Source: AP-15 sp963846635
Lineage (GTDB): Bacteria; Pseudomonadota; Alphaproteobacteria; ATCC43930; CGMCC-115725
Reading direction: 5' to 3'
DNA length: 64,000 bases
NCBI GenBank assembly: GCA_963846635.1
Contig: CAWJXM010000023.1
Location: 1-64,000, forward strand
The notes beneath the pieces are model-generated. The model saw only the letters and a list, made by a program, of their open reading frames with translations. It was not told the DNA's origin and searched no databases. Positions 28,180 to 38,110 of the stretch are shown here, in pieces (positions within the stretch are counted from its first letter, which is position 1; each line of letters opens with the position of its first letter). The translations under genes and the position numbers were made by a program.

Positions 28180-29289
28180 ATGATGCGCATCGCCTTTTAC
28201 GCGCCTTTGAAGCCGCCAGATCATCCGGTACCGTCGGGCGATCGCCGGGTCGCTCAACTGTTTTTTGCAGCGTTGCAATTGGCCGGGCATCAGCCCTTAT
28301 TGGCGTCACGGCTGCGCAGCTTCGAGGGGCAGGGTGACCAACATCGACAGGCAAGGCTTGCCGCCATTGGCGGGCGGCTCGCGGATCGTGCCCTGAGCCG
28401 CTGGCGTGCCGCGCCGGCCGCCGCACCGGAATTGTGGTTTACTTATCATATCTATCATAAGGCGCCCGACTGGCTCGGGCCGCGGATTTCGACCGAACTC
28501 GGAATCCCCTACGTCATCGCCGAGGCGTCATTTGCGCCAAAACGCGCGCACGGGCCGTGGGCGCAGGGTTACCGCGCCGCGGAACAGGCGATACGGCGTG
28601 CCGATGCGGTGATCGGGCTGAATCCCGCCGATCGCGCTTGCGTGCTGTCGTTGCTCGTCGAACCGTCGCGCTGGCTGGGGATCAAGCCGTTTGTCGACGC
28701 GGCCGGTTTCACACCGCGACCGACCAAGAATGGCTCCCCGCTTCGGCTGATCACGGCGGCAATGATGCGCTACGGCGATAAGCTGGTTTCCTATCGGGTT
28801 CTCGGTGCGGCCCTCGCCAACCTGCTCGATCTCGATTGGACGCTTGAAGTGATCGGAGACGGTGTCGCTCGGGCCGAGGTCATGACGGCGCTCGCCCCGA
28901 TTCATAGCCGGCTCGTGTTGGCAGGGAGGCTCGAACCCGACATAACGGCGCACCGACTTGCGGCCGCCGATCTCTATGTATGGCCGGCGATCAACGAGGC
29001 CTTCGGCATGGCCTTGCTCGAAGCACAGGCAAGCGGATTGCCGGTGGTTGCCGGCGCCAGCGGTGGCGTCGCCGAAATTGTAGCGCATCAAATGACCGGA
29101 TTGCTGGTACAGCCGGGGAATCCAGCGGCCTTTGCCGCGGCCGTCCGGCAGCTCGTTACCGATGTCGCGCTGCGCCGACGGTACGCCGCGGCGGCACGGC
29201 GGCGGGTGCTGGTCGAGCACGATCTGCCCGCGGCGGCCGCACGCCTTGGCGCCGTCATCGACACGCTGCGCCCGGCAAATGCCGCATAA
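28180..29289 (+). CDS. Glycosyltransferase family 4 protein
   Basis: A 369-residue GT-B protein. It opens with MMRIAFYAPLKPPDHPVPSGDRRVAQLF and carries the GT4 E-x7-E segment NEAFGMALLEAQASGLPVVAGASGGVAEIV. It starts 8 bases after the upstream stop; a second ATG at 28183 is equally possible. It is part of the same four-transferase set. Sugar specificity cannot be read from sequence. Confidence 0.85.
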   Translation: MMRIAFYAPLKPPDHPVPSGDRRVAQLFFAALQLAGHQPLLASRLRSFEGQGDQHRQARLAAIGGRLADRALSRWRAAPAAAPELWFTYHIYHKAPDWLGPRISTELGIPYVIAEASFAPKRAHGPWAQGYRAAEQAIRRADAVIGLNPADRACVLSLLVEPSRWLGIKPFVDAAGFTPRPTKNGSPLRLITAAMMRYGDKLVSYRVLGAALANLLDLDWTLEVIGDGVARAEVMTALAPIHSRLVLAGRLEPDITAHRLAAADLYVWPAINEAFGMALLEAQASGLPVVAGASGGVAEIVAHQMTGLLVQPGNPAAFAAAVRQLVTDVALRRRYAAAARRRVLVEHDLPAAAARLGAVIDTLRPANAA

Positions 29290-29316
29290 CCATTCGAGCC
29301 CGACCGGCAGGGTCCG

Positions 29317-30510
29317 ATGACCGGGTCAGTGCTGTTCTATGTGCAACACGTGCTCGGGATCGGGCATCTGCGGCGCGCGCTTTATCTAGTCGACGGAATG
29401 GCGCAGGAGGGTCTCATCGTGACCCTGGTCACGGGCGGTGAGCCGATGCCCGAACTCGTCAGCGCCAAGGCCCGAGATGTCGTACAACTGCCCCCGCTGC
29501 GAGCGACCGACGCCAGCTTCCGCAACCTCGTCGGGCTTGGTGGCCAGCCTGCCGACGAGACCTTGTGGTCGGAGCGCCGCGAGATGTTGCTTGCCACCTT
29601 GGCCGAAGCCAGGCCCGACGCCGTGTTGATCGAGGGCTACCCGTTCGCCCGCCGCGCCTTCCGGCGCGAGTTGGAGCCGCTGATTGCCGCCGCTCGGGCG
29701 CGCCGGCCCCGGCCCGTAGTATTGTGCTCGCTGCGCGACATCGTCGTCCCCCCGCGCGAAGAGAAGCGTGCGCAGGAGATCGTAGATCGCGTCCGTACCG
29801 ACTTCGATGCGGTTTTGGTGCATGGCGATCCGCGGTTGATCAGGCTGGAAGAAAGCTTTCCACTTGCTTCGGAAATCGCCGACCGGCTGGTTTATACGGG
29901 TTATGTCGCAGCATCCGAGCCGGCAATCCGCGACGCCGGCAATGCCGGTGCGGGCGAGGTTCTGGTTTCGGCCGGCGGCGGTGCGGTCGGCGGCGCCTTA
30001 ATGCGGGCCGCACTCGCGGCAAGGCGGCGCGGCTGTCTGGCAGTTGCCGATTGGCGGATTCTGACCGGACCCAATCTGCCGGCAGCCGAATTTGCGGAAT
30101 TAACGGCGGATGTGTCTGAAGGCGTCGTCGTCGAGCGCTATCGCAGCGATTTCGCAGAAATGTTGCGGTGCTGCCGGGTTTCGGTCAGTCAGGCCGGATA
30201 TAATACGGTTCTTGACATCATTGGCGCTCGCATCCCGGCGGTGCTGGTGCCGTTTGCCGAGGAGCGCGAGACCGAGCAAACCTTGCGAGCCGAGCGGCTG
30301 GCGGCGTGCGGCGTCATTGAGATGTTGCCGGCTGCGGCGCTCTCGCCGGAGCGGCTAGCCGATGCGATCGAGCGGGCGGCTCGACGTCCTCCCTCCGTCG
30401 TTGAGCTTGATACAGCGGGGGCGCACTGTACCGCGGTTAGAATTGCTCGGATGATCGCAAATCGGACGAGGTCAGAACCGGATCCAGAAAATTATCATTC
30501 CGGCGGGTGA
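29317..30510 (+). CDS. GT-B glycosyltransferase, COG4671 type (second of two)
   Basis: A 397-residue relative of the transferase at 25641. Shared motifs are YVQHVLGIGHLRRAL at the N terminus, LVSAGGGAVGGALM in the donor domain and VSQAGYNTVLDIIGARIPAVLVPF. The two copies bracket the pair of GT4 genes, so they may add consecutive sugars rather than be redundant. It begins 27 bases after the upstream gene and ends 15 bases before the deacetylase. Confidence 0.85.
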   Translation: MTGSVLFYVQHVLGIGHLRRALYLVDGMAQEGLIVTLVTGGEPMPELVSAKARDVVQLPPLRATDASFRNLVGLGGQPADETLWSERREMLLATLAEARPDAVLIEGYPFARRAFRRELEPLIAAARARRPRPVVLCSLRDIVVPPREEKRAQEIVDRVRTDFDAVLVHGDPRLIRLEESFPLASEIADRLVYTGYVAASEPAIRDAGNAGAGEVLVSAGGGAVGGALMRAALAARRRGCLAVADWRILTGPNLPAAEFAELTADVSEGVVVERYRSDFAEMLRCCRVSVSQAGYNTVLDIIGARIPAVLVPFAEERETEQTLRAERLAACGVIEMLPAAALSPERLADAIERAARRPPSVVELDTAGAHCTAVRIARMIANRTRSEPDPENYHSGG

Positions 30511-30525
30511 CTAAAGGCTCGGTCG

Positions 30526-31350
30526 ATGATAACTGTTCTCGACAACCCAGCCCGTGGATCGACACATTGGACCGATCTCGGGGATGAATTGAACCGCTGG
30601 GAGGAGGAAGGGAGGATTGCAACGCTGTGGTGGCGTGACGATGACGCGGTGACGCCCTCGCGCCGGCTCGACGATTTGCTGACCGTCGCCGGCGGAGTCC
30701 CCGTTTCTTTGGCCGTTATCCCGGCAAACGCAGAACCGGCGCTCGCCGGCTGGCTTGAACGACACGGATCGCCCTCGGTCCGCGTCCTGCAGCATGGATA
30801 TCGGCATGCCAACCACGCTTCAGCGGTGAAAAAGAGCGAATTTCCGAATTCGCGCCCGCGCGAAACGGTCGAGGCTGATTTGGCGCTCGGGCGGGCACGG
30901 TTGGCCGAATTGTTCGGGCCGCGTGCTCTCGCCGTGTTAGCGCCACCGTGGAACCGCTTCGACAACTCGTTCCTGCCGCTCCTCGCCGAAATCGGCATCC
31001 ATGGCATTTCAAAGATCAAGGCCCGCTTCTCGGCTCATCCCGAGCCGGGGGTTTGCGAAGCCAACGTGCACGTCGATCTTGTCTCCTGGCGCACCGATCA
31101 AGGCTTTGTCGGCGAGGCGGCGGCGCTCGGCGGGCTAGTCGCGCATTTGAGAGCGCGCCGGAGCGGCGATGCCGATCCCGACGAGCCGACCGGGCTCTTG
31201 ACCCACCACCTCGTGCAAGACGAGGCGACCGACGCCTTTCTCGCCCGATTGATCAGCCTAACGCGCAATCATCCGGCGGCGCGCTGGCTCGATGCCGGCG
31301 CGATTTTCGCACCAGCAGCCGCCAAGTCGGCGACTGGGGGCCGGACATGA
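30526..31350 (+). CDS. Polysaccharide deacetylase-like protein
   Basis: A 274-residue protein with the elements of carbohydrate esterase 4-like deacetylases: LWWRDDDAVTPS (catalytic and metal Asp), QHGYRHANHA (His metal ligands), LAPPWNRFD (active-site groove) and LLTHHLVQDE near the C terminus. There is no signal peptide, so it would deacetylate a cytoplasmic or lipid-linked intermediate made by the neighbouring transferases. It ends on an ATGA overlap with the next gene. Confidence 0.8.
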   Translation: MITVLDNPARGSTHWTDLGDELNRWEEEGRIATLWWRDDDAVTPSRRLDDLLTVAGGVPVSLAVIPANAEPALAGWLERHGSPSVRVLQHGYRHANHASAVKKSEFPNSRPRETVEADLALGRARLAELFGPRALAVLAPPWNRFDNSFLPLLAEIGIHGISKIKARFSAHPEPGVCEANVHVDLVSWRTDQGFVGEAAALGGLVAHLRARRSGDADPDEPTGLLTHHLVQDEATDAFLARLISLTRNHPAARWLDAGAIFAPAAAKSATGGRT

Positions 31351-31865
31351 GCCGCCACGTCTATCCGATTTCGGCGATGATCGGTGACTATTTGCGCGCC
31401 GCGGCCGGGTTCGTCCCGGCGGTGGCGATCCTGGCGAGCGCGTCAGTCGGCCCGGTCGCGACTGCGGTATTTGTCAGTGTTGCTGCGCTGTTTGCACTGT
31501 TCGGGCTGCGAACCGGGCTGCGCCATGCAACCCGGTTCGAAGCGACCGAAACCGGGCTGTCGGCATTGGGGCCGCTCGCGGCAACCGTTTCATGGGCCGA
31601 ACTCGATCGGATGAAGCTCGCCTATTATTCGACCCGGCGCGATCGCCGAGACGGCTGGATGCAGCTTGAGCTGCGTGACGGCGCTTCGTCGATCCGCCTC
31701 GACAGCCGGCTCGAAGGATTTGAGCAGCTCGTCGAGCGCGCGGCGCTCGCTGCAGCGCTGCGCGGGGTCGAGGTCAGCGCTTCGACCGCCGCCAATCTGG
31801 AGGCGCTCGGGATCAGGACGTTCGGCTTTCACAACGGTGCGAGCGCGGCGGAGGGCCGGGCGTGA
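31347..31865 (+). CDS. Small membrane protein of unknown function
   Basis: A 172-residue protein with two hydrophobic segments in residues 15-55 (AAAGFVPAVAILASASVGPVATAVFVSVAALFALFGL), followed by a soluble beta-rich part (TRFEATETGLSALGPLAATVSWAELDRMKLAYYS) that looks like the PH-like domains of small bacterial membrane proteins. It is joined by 4-base overlaps to both neighbours (ATGA before, GTGA after), so it links the glycan genes to the ABC importer in one transcript. Confidence 0.75.
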   Translation: MSRHVYPISAMIGDYLRAAAGFVPAVAILASASVGPVATAVFVSVAALFALFGLRTGLRHATRFEATETGLSALGPLAATVSWAELDRMKLAYYSTRRDRRDGWMQLELRDGASSIRLDSRLEGFEQLVERAALAAALRGVEVSASTAANLEALGIRTFGFHNGASAAEGRA

Positions 31866-33766
31866 GCGATCTGCTCACCATGCGCGATCTTCACATACGT
31901 TTTGCTGCGCCAGGCGGATTTATCCACGCGGTCAGAGGCGCCTCGCTCCGGGTACGGCCGCGTTCGACCGTAGCTTTGGTCGGTGAATCCGGCTCGGGCA
32001 AATCGGTCGTCAGCCAGGCGATCATGCGCATTCTGCCGCGCAACGGGGAGATCACGCAGGGCGAAATCCTATTCAACGACCCCCGCGGCAACGGCACCGC
32101 TGTCGACCTCGCCCGATTGCCAGCCAACAGCGTCGAGATGCGAGCAATTCGCGGCGGCCGGATTTCGATCGTTTTCCAGGAACCTATGACGTCGCTGTCG
32201 CCGCTGCACACCGTCGGCAATCAGGTGGGCGAGGCGTTGCGGCTGCATCGTAAGGTCAGTTCGGCGGAAGCTGTCGAGTTGACGCAGGAAACCTTGCGCC
32301 TTGTTGGCTTTCCCGATCCGCATCGGGCACTCAGGAGCTATCCCTTCGAGCTGTCCGGGGGATTGCGACAACGCGCGATGATCGCCATGGCCCTGGTCTG
32401 CCGCCCGGCGCTGCTGATCGCCGACGAGCCGACCACCGCGCTCGACGTGACAATCCAGGCCCAAATCCTGAAGCTGATGCTCGAATTGCAGCACGAGCTC
32501 GACATGGCGGTGCTGCTGATCACCCACGACCTCGGTGTGGTCGCCAATGTCGCCGAAGAAATCGTCGTCATGTATCGCGGCGAGGTCGTTGAAAGCGGCA
32601 CCCTTCACGATATTTTTCGCCAGCCGGAGCATCCTTATCTGCGCGCCCTGCTGCGCGCGGTGCCGCGCTTCGACATGAAGCCGGGGGAGCGGCTGGTGCC
32701 GATCCGCGAGGTCGCTTCCGGCGATGCACCGCATCTAATGGCGAAAAAAGCGCAATGGCCGGCAGGATGCTCGGGGCCATTGCTCGAATGCCGGGAGGTG
32801 CGCAAGGCGTTCACGATCCGCAAGGCTGGGCTTTTCAGCCGTAGCCGGGCAGCAGCGCGGGTGGTCGCGGTCGATGACGTAAGTTTGAAGATCGATCGGG
32901 GCGAATGCCTCGGCTTGGTCGGCGAGAGCGGGTGCGGCAAGACTACCTTGAGCAAAATACTGCTGCGGGCGGTTACGCCGGATGCGGGATCGATCACCTT
33001 CAACGACCACGGCAAGCTAATCGACGTGCTGGCGCTCGAAGGCGATCGGCTCAAGCAGTTTCGGCGTCAGGTTCAATTCATCTTTCAGGACCCGTTCGGG
33101 TCGCTAAACCCGCGCATGACGGTGTTCGACATCATCGAGGAGCCGCTGGCGATCCACGGCATCGGCGATGCGCGTTCGCGCCGCGGCATGGTTGAGGAGT
33201 TGGTCGGTCTGGTCGGTCTCGATCGCCATCATCTGCGCCGGTACCCGCACAGCTTCTCGGGCGGCCAGCGACAGCGCATCGGCATCGCTCGGGCCCTGGC
33301 GCTCAGGCCCGATCTGGTGATCTGCGACGAGCCGACCTCGGCGCTCGACGTTTCAATACAGGCGCAGATCCTCAATCTGCTGATGGATCTGAAGCAGAAG
33401 CTTGGACTGACCTATCTGTTCATTTCTCACAACCTCGCGGTCGTCGATTATATCGCCGACCGCATCGCGGTGATGTGCGCCGGTCGCATCGTCGAGATCG
33501 CCGATCGCGCCACCTTGTTCCGCGCGCCCGTGCATCCGTACACACGGGCTTTGTTGGCGGCGGTCCCGACCCCCGATTTGGCGCAGCGGCTCGATTTCGG
33601 GCAGCTGATGGAAGACCGCGCCTCCGACCCCAGCGCGTGGCCAGAGCCGTTCCGCCGTGAACTGGCCAAACCGCTCGGGTTGTTCGAGGTGGCGCCAGGC
33701 CACGTCGTCGAAGCGCGAGCGATGCCTACACTGCCGGTACGCGCGGGTGGGCTCGCCCGCGCGTGA
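31862..33766 (+). CDS. Peptide ABC importer, fused double ATPase (DppD-DppF/YejF type)
   Basis: A 634-residue protein with two ABC domains in tandem. The first has GESGSGKSVVSQ, LSGGLRQRAMIAMAL and LLIADEPTTALD; the second has GESGCGKTTLSK, FSGGQRQRIGIARAL and LVICDEPTSALD. Both are complete and should hydrolyse ATP. Fused pairs are typical of YejF-like and related oligopeptide systems. The GTG start overlaps the upstream stop. It is followed by the binding protein and both permeases. Confidence 0.93.
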   Translation: MSDLLTMRDLHIRFAAPGGFIHAVRGASLRVRPRSTVALVGESGSGKSVVSQAIMRILPRNGEITQGEILFNDPRGNGTAVDLARLPANSVEMRAIRGGRISIVFQEPMTSLSPLHTVGNQVGEALRLHRKVSSAEAVELTQETLRLVGFPDPHRALRSYPFELSGGLRQRAMIAMALVCRPALLIADEPTTALDVTIQAQILKLMLELQHELDMAVLLITHDLGVVANVAEEIVVMYRGEVVESGTLHDIFRQPEHPYLRALLRAVPRFDMKPGERLVPIREVASGDAPHLMAKKAQWPAGCSGPLLECREVRKAFTIRKAGLFSRSRAAARVVAVDDVSLKIDRGECLGLVGESGCGKTTLSKILLRAVTPDAGSITFNDHGKLIDVLALEGDRLKQFRRQVQFIFQDPFGSLNPRMTVFDIIEEPLAIHGIGDARSRRGMVEELVGLVGLDRHHLRRYPHSFSGGQRQRIGIARALALRPDLVICDEPTSALDVSIQAQILNLLMDLKQKLGLTYLFISHNLAVVDYIADRIAVMCAGRIVEIADRATLFRAPVHPYTRALLAAVPTPDLAQRLDFGQLMEDRASDPSAWPEPFRRELAKPLGLFEVAPGHVVEARAMPTLPVRAGGLARA

Positions 33767-33782
33767 CCGCGGAGCTGCAAAC

Positions 33783-35768
33783 ATGGAAGATTATGATGCT
33801 GGTCGGCGCAACAGGGGGCTGACCCGACGCTCGTTCAACCGCACGTTGCTGCTGTCCGGGATGGCAGCGTCGTTGCCTGGCACCGGGTGGGCCGAGGTTT
33901 CGTCGTGGTCGGAGACGCGGTTTTTTGCCAAGAAAGTTGCTGCAGGCGCCTTGCCCAGTGTCGCCAACCGGGTACCGGCGGAGCCTGCCGTGGTCAACTC
34001 GTCGGGCAAGCCCGGCGGCGAATTGCGCATATTGATGGCGACCCCGAAGGACACCCGGATGATGGTCGTGTACGGCTACGCCCGGTTGGTGTGTCTGACA
34101 CCGGAGCTGAAATTCACACCCGACATCCTAAAGGCAATCGATATAGAGGACGCACGGATCTTCACCTTGCACTTGCGCAAGGGAATGAAATGGTCCGACG
34201 GCCACCCGTTTACCACCGAGGATTTCCGCTACTGGTTCGAAGACATCGCGAACAACAAGAAATTGACGCCCTCCGGCCTGCCGGTCGAACTGATGCCGGG
34301 CGGCGACAAGCCGCGGTTCGAGGTTATCGATGAGGCCACAGTACGCTACAGCTGGTCGCGCCCGAACCCGCTGTTTGTCCCTCAGATTGCCGGTCCGGAC
34401 CCACTATTCCTTTATGCCCCCGCTCACTACCTTAAGCAGTTCCACGCAAAATATGCCGATAAGGCCAAGCTCGCCGCCATGGTCAAGCAGGCTGGGGTGC
34501 GCAATTGGGCGGTGCTGCACTATCGCCACGGCGGAATGTACAAAAACGACAACCCGGATTTGCCGAGTTTGGAGCCGTGGATCTTAAAGACGAAACCTCC
34601 GGCGGAGCGGTTTATTTTCGAGCGCAATCCTTATTATTACCGGGTCGATAAGGACGGCCATCAGCTCCCCTATATCGATCAGGTGATCATGTCGCTCGCC
34701 GACGCACGCATCATCTCGGCCAAGACTGCGGCCGGCGAAAGCGATCTGCAGGCGCGCTATTTGAGCTTTGACGACTATACGTTTCTACGCCAGGGCGAGG
34801 ACCGCAATCACTACAATGTACGGCTATGGCGGACCGGGCCCGGCAGCCAATTCGCGCTCTACCCCAATCTTAACGTCGACGATCCGGTATGGCGCGGGCT
34901 GCTTCGTGACGTGCGCTTTCGTCGCGCCTTGTCGCTCGCGGTCAATCGCCACGAACTCAATGAGGTAATTTACTTCGGCTTGGCAATCGAAGGGCAGAAT
35001 ACGCTGCTGCCGCAGAGCCCGCTTTACGAAGCCGCCTATCGCCAGGCCTGGGCGCAATATGATCTGGGCGAGGCCAATCGCTTGCTCGATTTGATCGGGC
35101 TGACGAAGCGCGGCAGCGACGATGTTCGGCTATTGCCCGATGGCCGGCTGATGGAGATTATCGTCGAATATTCGGGCGAACTGCCCGAGGAACCCGACGT
35201 TCTCGAGCTGATCCGCGACTCTTGGCGCCATATCGGGATCAGACTGTTCGCCAAGCCGGCGCAGCTGACCCTGTTTCGGCGACGCGTGTTTTCCGGCGAA
35301 GCATTGATGTCGCTCGACAAGGGGATCGAGAACGGTCTCGCCAATGCGGCGTCGTCGCCGTGGGAATTTGCTCCGACGTCGCAGCAGGAACTCGAATGGC
35401 CAAAATGGGGCCAATATTACGAAACCAAAGGCGAGGCCGGCGAACCGCCGGATCTCCCTTCTGCAATCAAGCTCCGCGATCTGTTCGGCCAGTGGCTCGA
35501 CACCGCCGCAGAAGACAAGCAGCGCGACATCTGGCATCAGATGCTGCAGATCTGGGCAGACGAGGTGTTTTCGATCGGCACCGTTGGCGGCGTATTGCAA
35601 CCGATCGTGGTCAACGACAAATTGCGCAATATCCCAGAAAAAGGGATCTACAACTGGGATCCCGGAGCGTTTTTTGGCATCTACAAGCCGGATCATTTCT
35701 GGTTCGAGACCGGTGCGCCGGCAAAATCGGCGTCAATTGGCGCCGAGCCCGCAGCGGCGAATCCTTGA
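33783..35768 (+). CDS. Peptide ABC importer, extracellular solute-binding protein
   Basis: A 661-residue family 5 binding protein. The N terminus has a twin-arginine-like signal (TRRSFNRTLLLSGMAASLPGTGWA), so export may be folded through Tat. Conserved segments are LRKGMKWSDGHPFTTEDFRYWFEDI and RDVRFRRALSLAVNRHELNEVIYFG. At this length it is closer to the long YejA/microcin-C type than to DppA. It lies 16 bases after the ATPase gene. Confidence 0.92.
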   Translation: MEDYDAGRRNRGLTRRSFNRTLLLSGMAASLPGTGWAEVSSWSETRFFAKKVAAGALPSVANRVPAEPAVVNSSGKPGGELRILMATPKDTRMMVVYGYARLVCLTPELKFTPDILKAIDIEDARIFTLHLRKGMKWSDGHPFTTEDFRYWFEDIANNKKLTPSGLPVELMPGGDKPRFEVIDEATVRYSWSRPNPLFVPQIAGPDPLFLYAPAHYLKQFHAKYADKAKLAAMVKQAGVRNWAVLHYRHGGMYKNDNPDLPSLEPWILKTKPPAERFIFERNPYYYRVDKDGHQLPYIDQVIMSLADARIISAKTAAGESDLQARYLSFDDYTFLRQGEDRNHYNVRLWRTGPGSQFALYPNLNVDDPVWRGLLRDVRFRRALSLAVNRHELNEVIYFGLAIEGQNTLLPQSPLYEAAYRQAWAQYDLGEANRLLDLIGLTKRGSDDVRLLPDGRLMEIIVEYSGELPEEPDVLELIRDSWRHIGIRLFAKPAQLTLFRRRVFSGEALMSLDKGIENGLANAASSPWEFAPTSQQELEWPKWGQYYETKGEAGEPPDLPSAIKLRDLFGQWLDTAAEDKQRDIWHQMLQIWADEVFSIGTVGGVLQPIVVNDKLRNIPEKGIYNWDPGAFFGIYKPDHFWFETGAPAKSASIGAEPAAANP

Positions 35769-35879
35769 GGTTTGACTACGCGCTCACGCCGCTGTTGACC
35801 CCAGCAACCCGCCCGCGTACGACAACCAAAACTTCGGTACCCGCGTACTTGCTGCGGCGAGCGCGACAGGATTAGCCCA

Positions 35880-36878
35880 ATGCTCCGGTACATTATCCAC
35901 CGCATCCTGATCATGATCCCGACTTTGGTCGCGATTAGTATTGTCATATTTACGATCATCAATCTGCCTCCTGGCAACTATTTCACGACCTATATCGCCG
36001 AGCTAGAGGGCTCGGGGCAAAAAGCCGATCTCGCCAAGATCGAATTCCTCGAAAAGGAGTACGGTTTTGATCGCCCGCGATGGCAGCAATATCTCTATTG
36101 GGTCGGCGGGCTATTGCATGGCGATCTCGGATATTCGTTCTCCTATGATCTGCCTGTCACCAAGGTGGTTGGCGATCGTCTGCTTTTGACTGCGGTCGTC
36201 TCGATCACCACGGTCATCTTTACCTATATCGTGGCATTTCCGATTGGGATATACTCCGCAACGCATCAGTATAGCATAAGCGACCACCTGCTGACCTTGC
36301 TGGGCTTTCTCGGCTTGGCGACGCCGAGTTTTCTGTTGGCGCTGGTGCTGCTGTATTTCGCGAACGTGTATTTCGGAATCTCGATTGGCGGCCTGATGGA
36401 CCCGAAATACCTCGATCAGCCGTGGAGCTGGGGCAAGGTCCTGTCGCTAATCGCGCATCTTTGGATTCCGGTGATCGTCATCGGTTCGGCGGGCACCGCC
36501 GCCATGATCCGGCGGCTGCGCGCCAATCTGCTCGACGAACTGCAAAAGCAATACGTCGTGACCGGGCGTGCCAAAGGCCTGCACCCGTTCAGGTTGCTGT
36601 TCAAATATCCATTGCGAATGGCCTTGAACCCGTTCATTTCCGACATCGGATCATTGCTGCCGCAGGTGATTTCCGGCGCGGCAATCGTTTCGGTGGTCAT
36701 GTCGCTGCCGACGACCGGTCCGATGCTGCTCAGTGCTTTGCGCAGTCAAGACATGTACCTGGCTGGCTCGTTTCTGATGTTCATGGCGTTTCTGACGGTG
36801 ATCGGCGTGTTCGTGTCCGATCTCGCCTTGGCGCTGCTCGACCCGCGAATTCGGCTGCAAGCAGGGCGTCGACAATGA
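35880..36878 (+). CDS. Peptide ABC importer, permease (DppB/YejB type)
   Basis: A 332-residue permease with about six membrane segments. It starts MLRYIIHRILIMIPTLVAISIVIFTIINLPPG, characteristic of DppB-fold subunits, and has the coupling-loop EAA region GRAKGLHPFRLLFKYPLRMALNPFI that contacts the ATPase. It overlaps the next permease by ATGA. The 111-base gap before it holds nothing notable. Confidence 0.93.
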   Translation: MLRYIIHRILIMIPTLVAISIVIFTIINLPPGNYFTTYIAELEGSGQKADLAKIEFLEKEYGFDRPRWQQYLYWVGGLLHGDLGYSFSYDLPVTKVVGDRLLLTAVVSITTVIFTYIVAFPIGIYSATHQYSISDHLLTLLGFLGLATPSFLLALVLLYFANVYFGISIGGLMDPKYLDQPWSWGKVLSLIAHLWIPVIVIGSAGTAAMIRRLRANLLDELQKQYVVTGRAKGLHPFRLLFKYPLRMALNPFISDIGSLLPQVISGAAIVSVVMSLPTTGPMLLSALRSQDMYLAGSFLMFMAFLTVIGVFVSDLALALLDPRIRLQAGRRQ

Positions 36879-38086
36879 GCGATCTGACCTTTGTTCCAGG
36901 GCCGGAGCACAGCCCGGCCGGTGACCTCGCCGAACCGGTCCCGCTGCCGCACTACGTCTCCAGGGCGCCCTATGATCCCTATGCCGTCGAGCGGATGACG
37001 GCGGCGCAGGAACGGTTTTATGTCGCCTCGCAATGGCGCATGGTATGGTGGAAGTTGTGCCGCCACCGCGTCGCCGTTGCGTCCGGCGCAATCCTGCTCG
37101 CAATGTATGTCGGGATCACAATTTGCGAGTTTCTCGCCCCTTACGGGATGGACACCCGCAATACCGACTTCATCTATGCTCCGCCGCAACCGGTCCATAT
37201 TTTCTATCACGGCCGCCTCGTCGCACCCTATGTGCTCGGTTTCGATTACCGGCTCGACATGAAGCGGCTGGAGCGGATTTACACGCCAAACCCCGAGAAG
37301 CGGCAGCCGATACGCTTTTTTTGCCGGGGTGACGAATTCAAGTTCTGGGGTCTATTCCCGGGCAATCTCCATCTTGCTTGCCCTGCCCATGGCGGCCAGC
37401 TGTTTCTGCTGGGCACCGACCGGCTCGGCCGGGACCTGATGTCGCGGATGATCTACGGAGCACGCGTCTCGTTGACCGTGGGCCTTGTCGGCGTCGCGGT
37501 CAGCCTGACCCTCGGCATCGTTATCGGCGGCATCGCCGGCTATTACGGCGGATGGATCGACATTCTGAGTCAACGGGCAATGGAAGTCATCCAATCATTT
37601 CCGCATCTGCCGCTGTGGATGGCGTTGTCGGCGGTCCTGCCGGTCAGTTGGAGCCCGCTGCTTGTCTATTTCGGGATCACGCTGATCCTGGGGATGATCG
37701 ACTGGACGCATCTGGCGCGCGCGGTGCGCTCCAAATTGCTGGCCTTGCGTGAGGAAGATTTCTGCACCGCCGCGGTGCTGATGGGTGCACGACCGGTGCG
37801 CATCATCGGCCGCCATTTGCTGCCGAGCTTTTCGAGCCATCTGATCGCCTCGGCCACGCTGATGGTTCCCGGCATGATCCTCGGCGAGACGGCGCTGTCA
37901 TTTCTCGGGCTTGGGGTGCGGCCACCGATGACCAGTTGGGGCGTGCTGCTCAGCGATGCGCAGAATATCAATGTCGTAGCGCTATATCCGTGGTTGATGG
38001 CGCCGGTCGCGACCGTGATCGTCGCCGTGCTCGCCTTCAACTTTTTTGGGGACGGATTGCGCGACGCGGCCGACCCCTATCACTGA
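36875..38086 (+). CDS. Peptide ABC importer, permease (DppC/YejE type)
   Basis: A 403-residue permease. A long N-terminal region with one membrane helix precedes a periplasmic insert (about residues 90-185), then HLLGTDRLGRDLMSRMIYG-like sequence and the EAA loop LMGARPVRIIGRHLLPSFSSHLIASATLMVPGMILGETALSFLGLG. It is last in the directon that began at 25641. The downstream metallo-hydrolase is convergent. Confidence 0.92.
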   Translation: MSDLTFVPGPEHSPAGDLAEPVPLPHYVSRAPYDPYAVERMTAAQERFYVASQWRMVWWKLCRHRVAVASGAILLAMYVGITICEFLAPYGMDTRNTDFIYAPPQPVHIFYHGRLVAPYVLGFDYRLDMKRLERIYTPNPEKRQPIRFFCRGDEFKFWGLFPGNLHLACPAHGGQLFLLGTDRLGRDLMSRMIYGARVSLTVGLVGVAVSLTLGIVIGGIAGYYGGWIDILSQRAMEVIQSFPHLPLWMALSAVLPVSWSPLLVYFGITLILGMIDWTHLARAVRSKLLALREEDFCTAAVLMGARPVRIIGRHLLPSFSSHLIASATLMVPGMILGETALSFLGLGVRPPMTSWGVLLSDAQNINVVALYPWLMAPVATVIVAVLAFNFFGDGLRDAADPYH

Positions 38087-38110
38087 GCCGGCACGCGGTT
38101 GGCTAACGCG

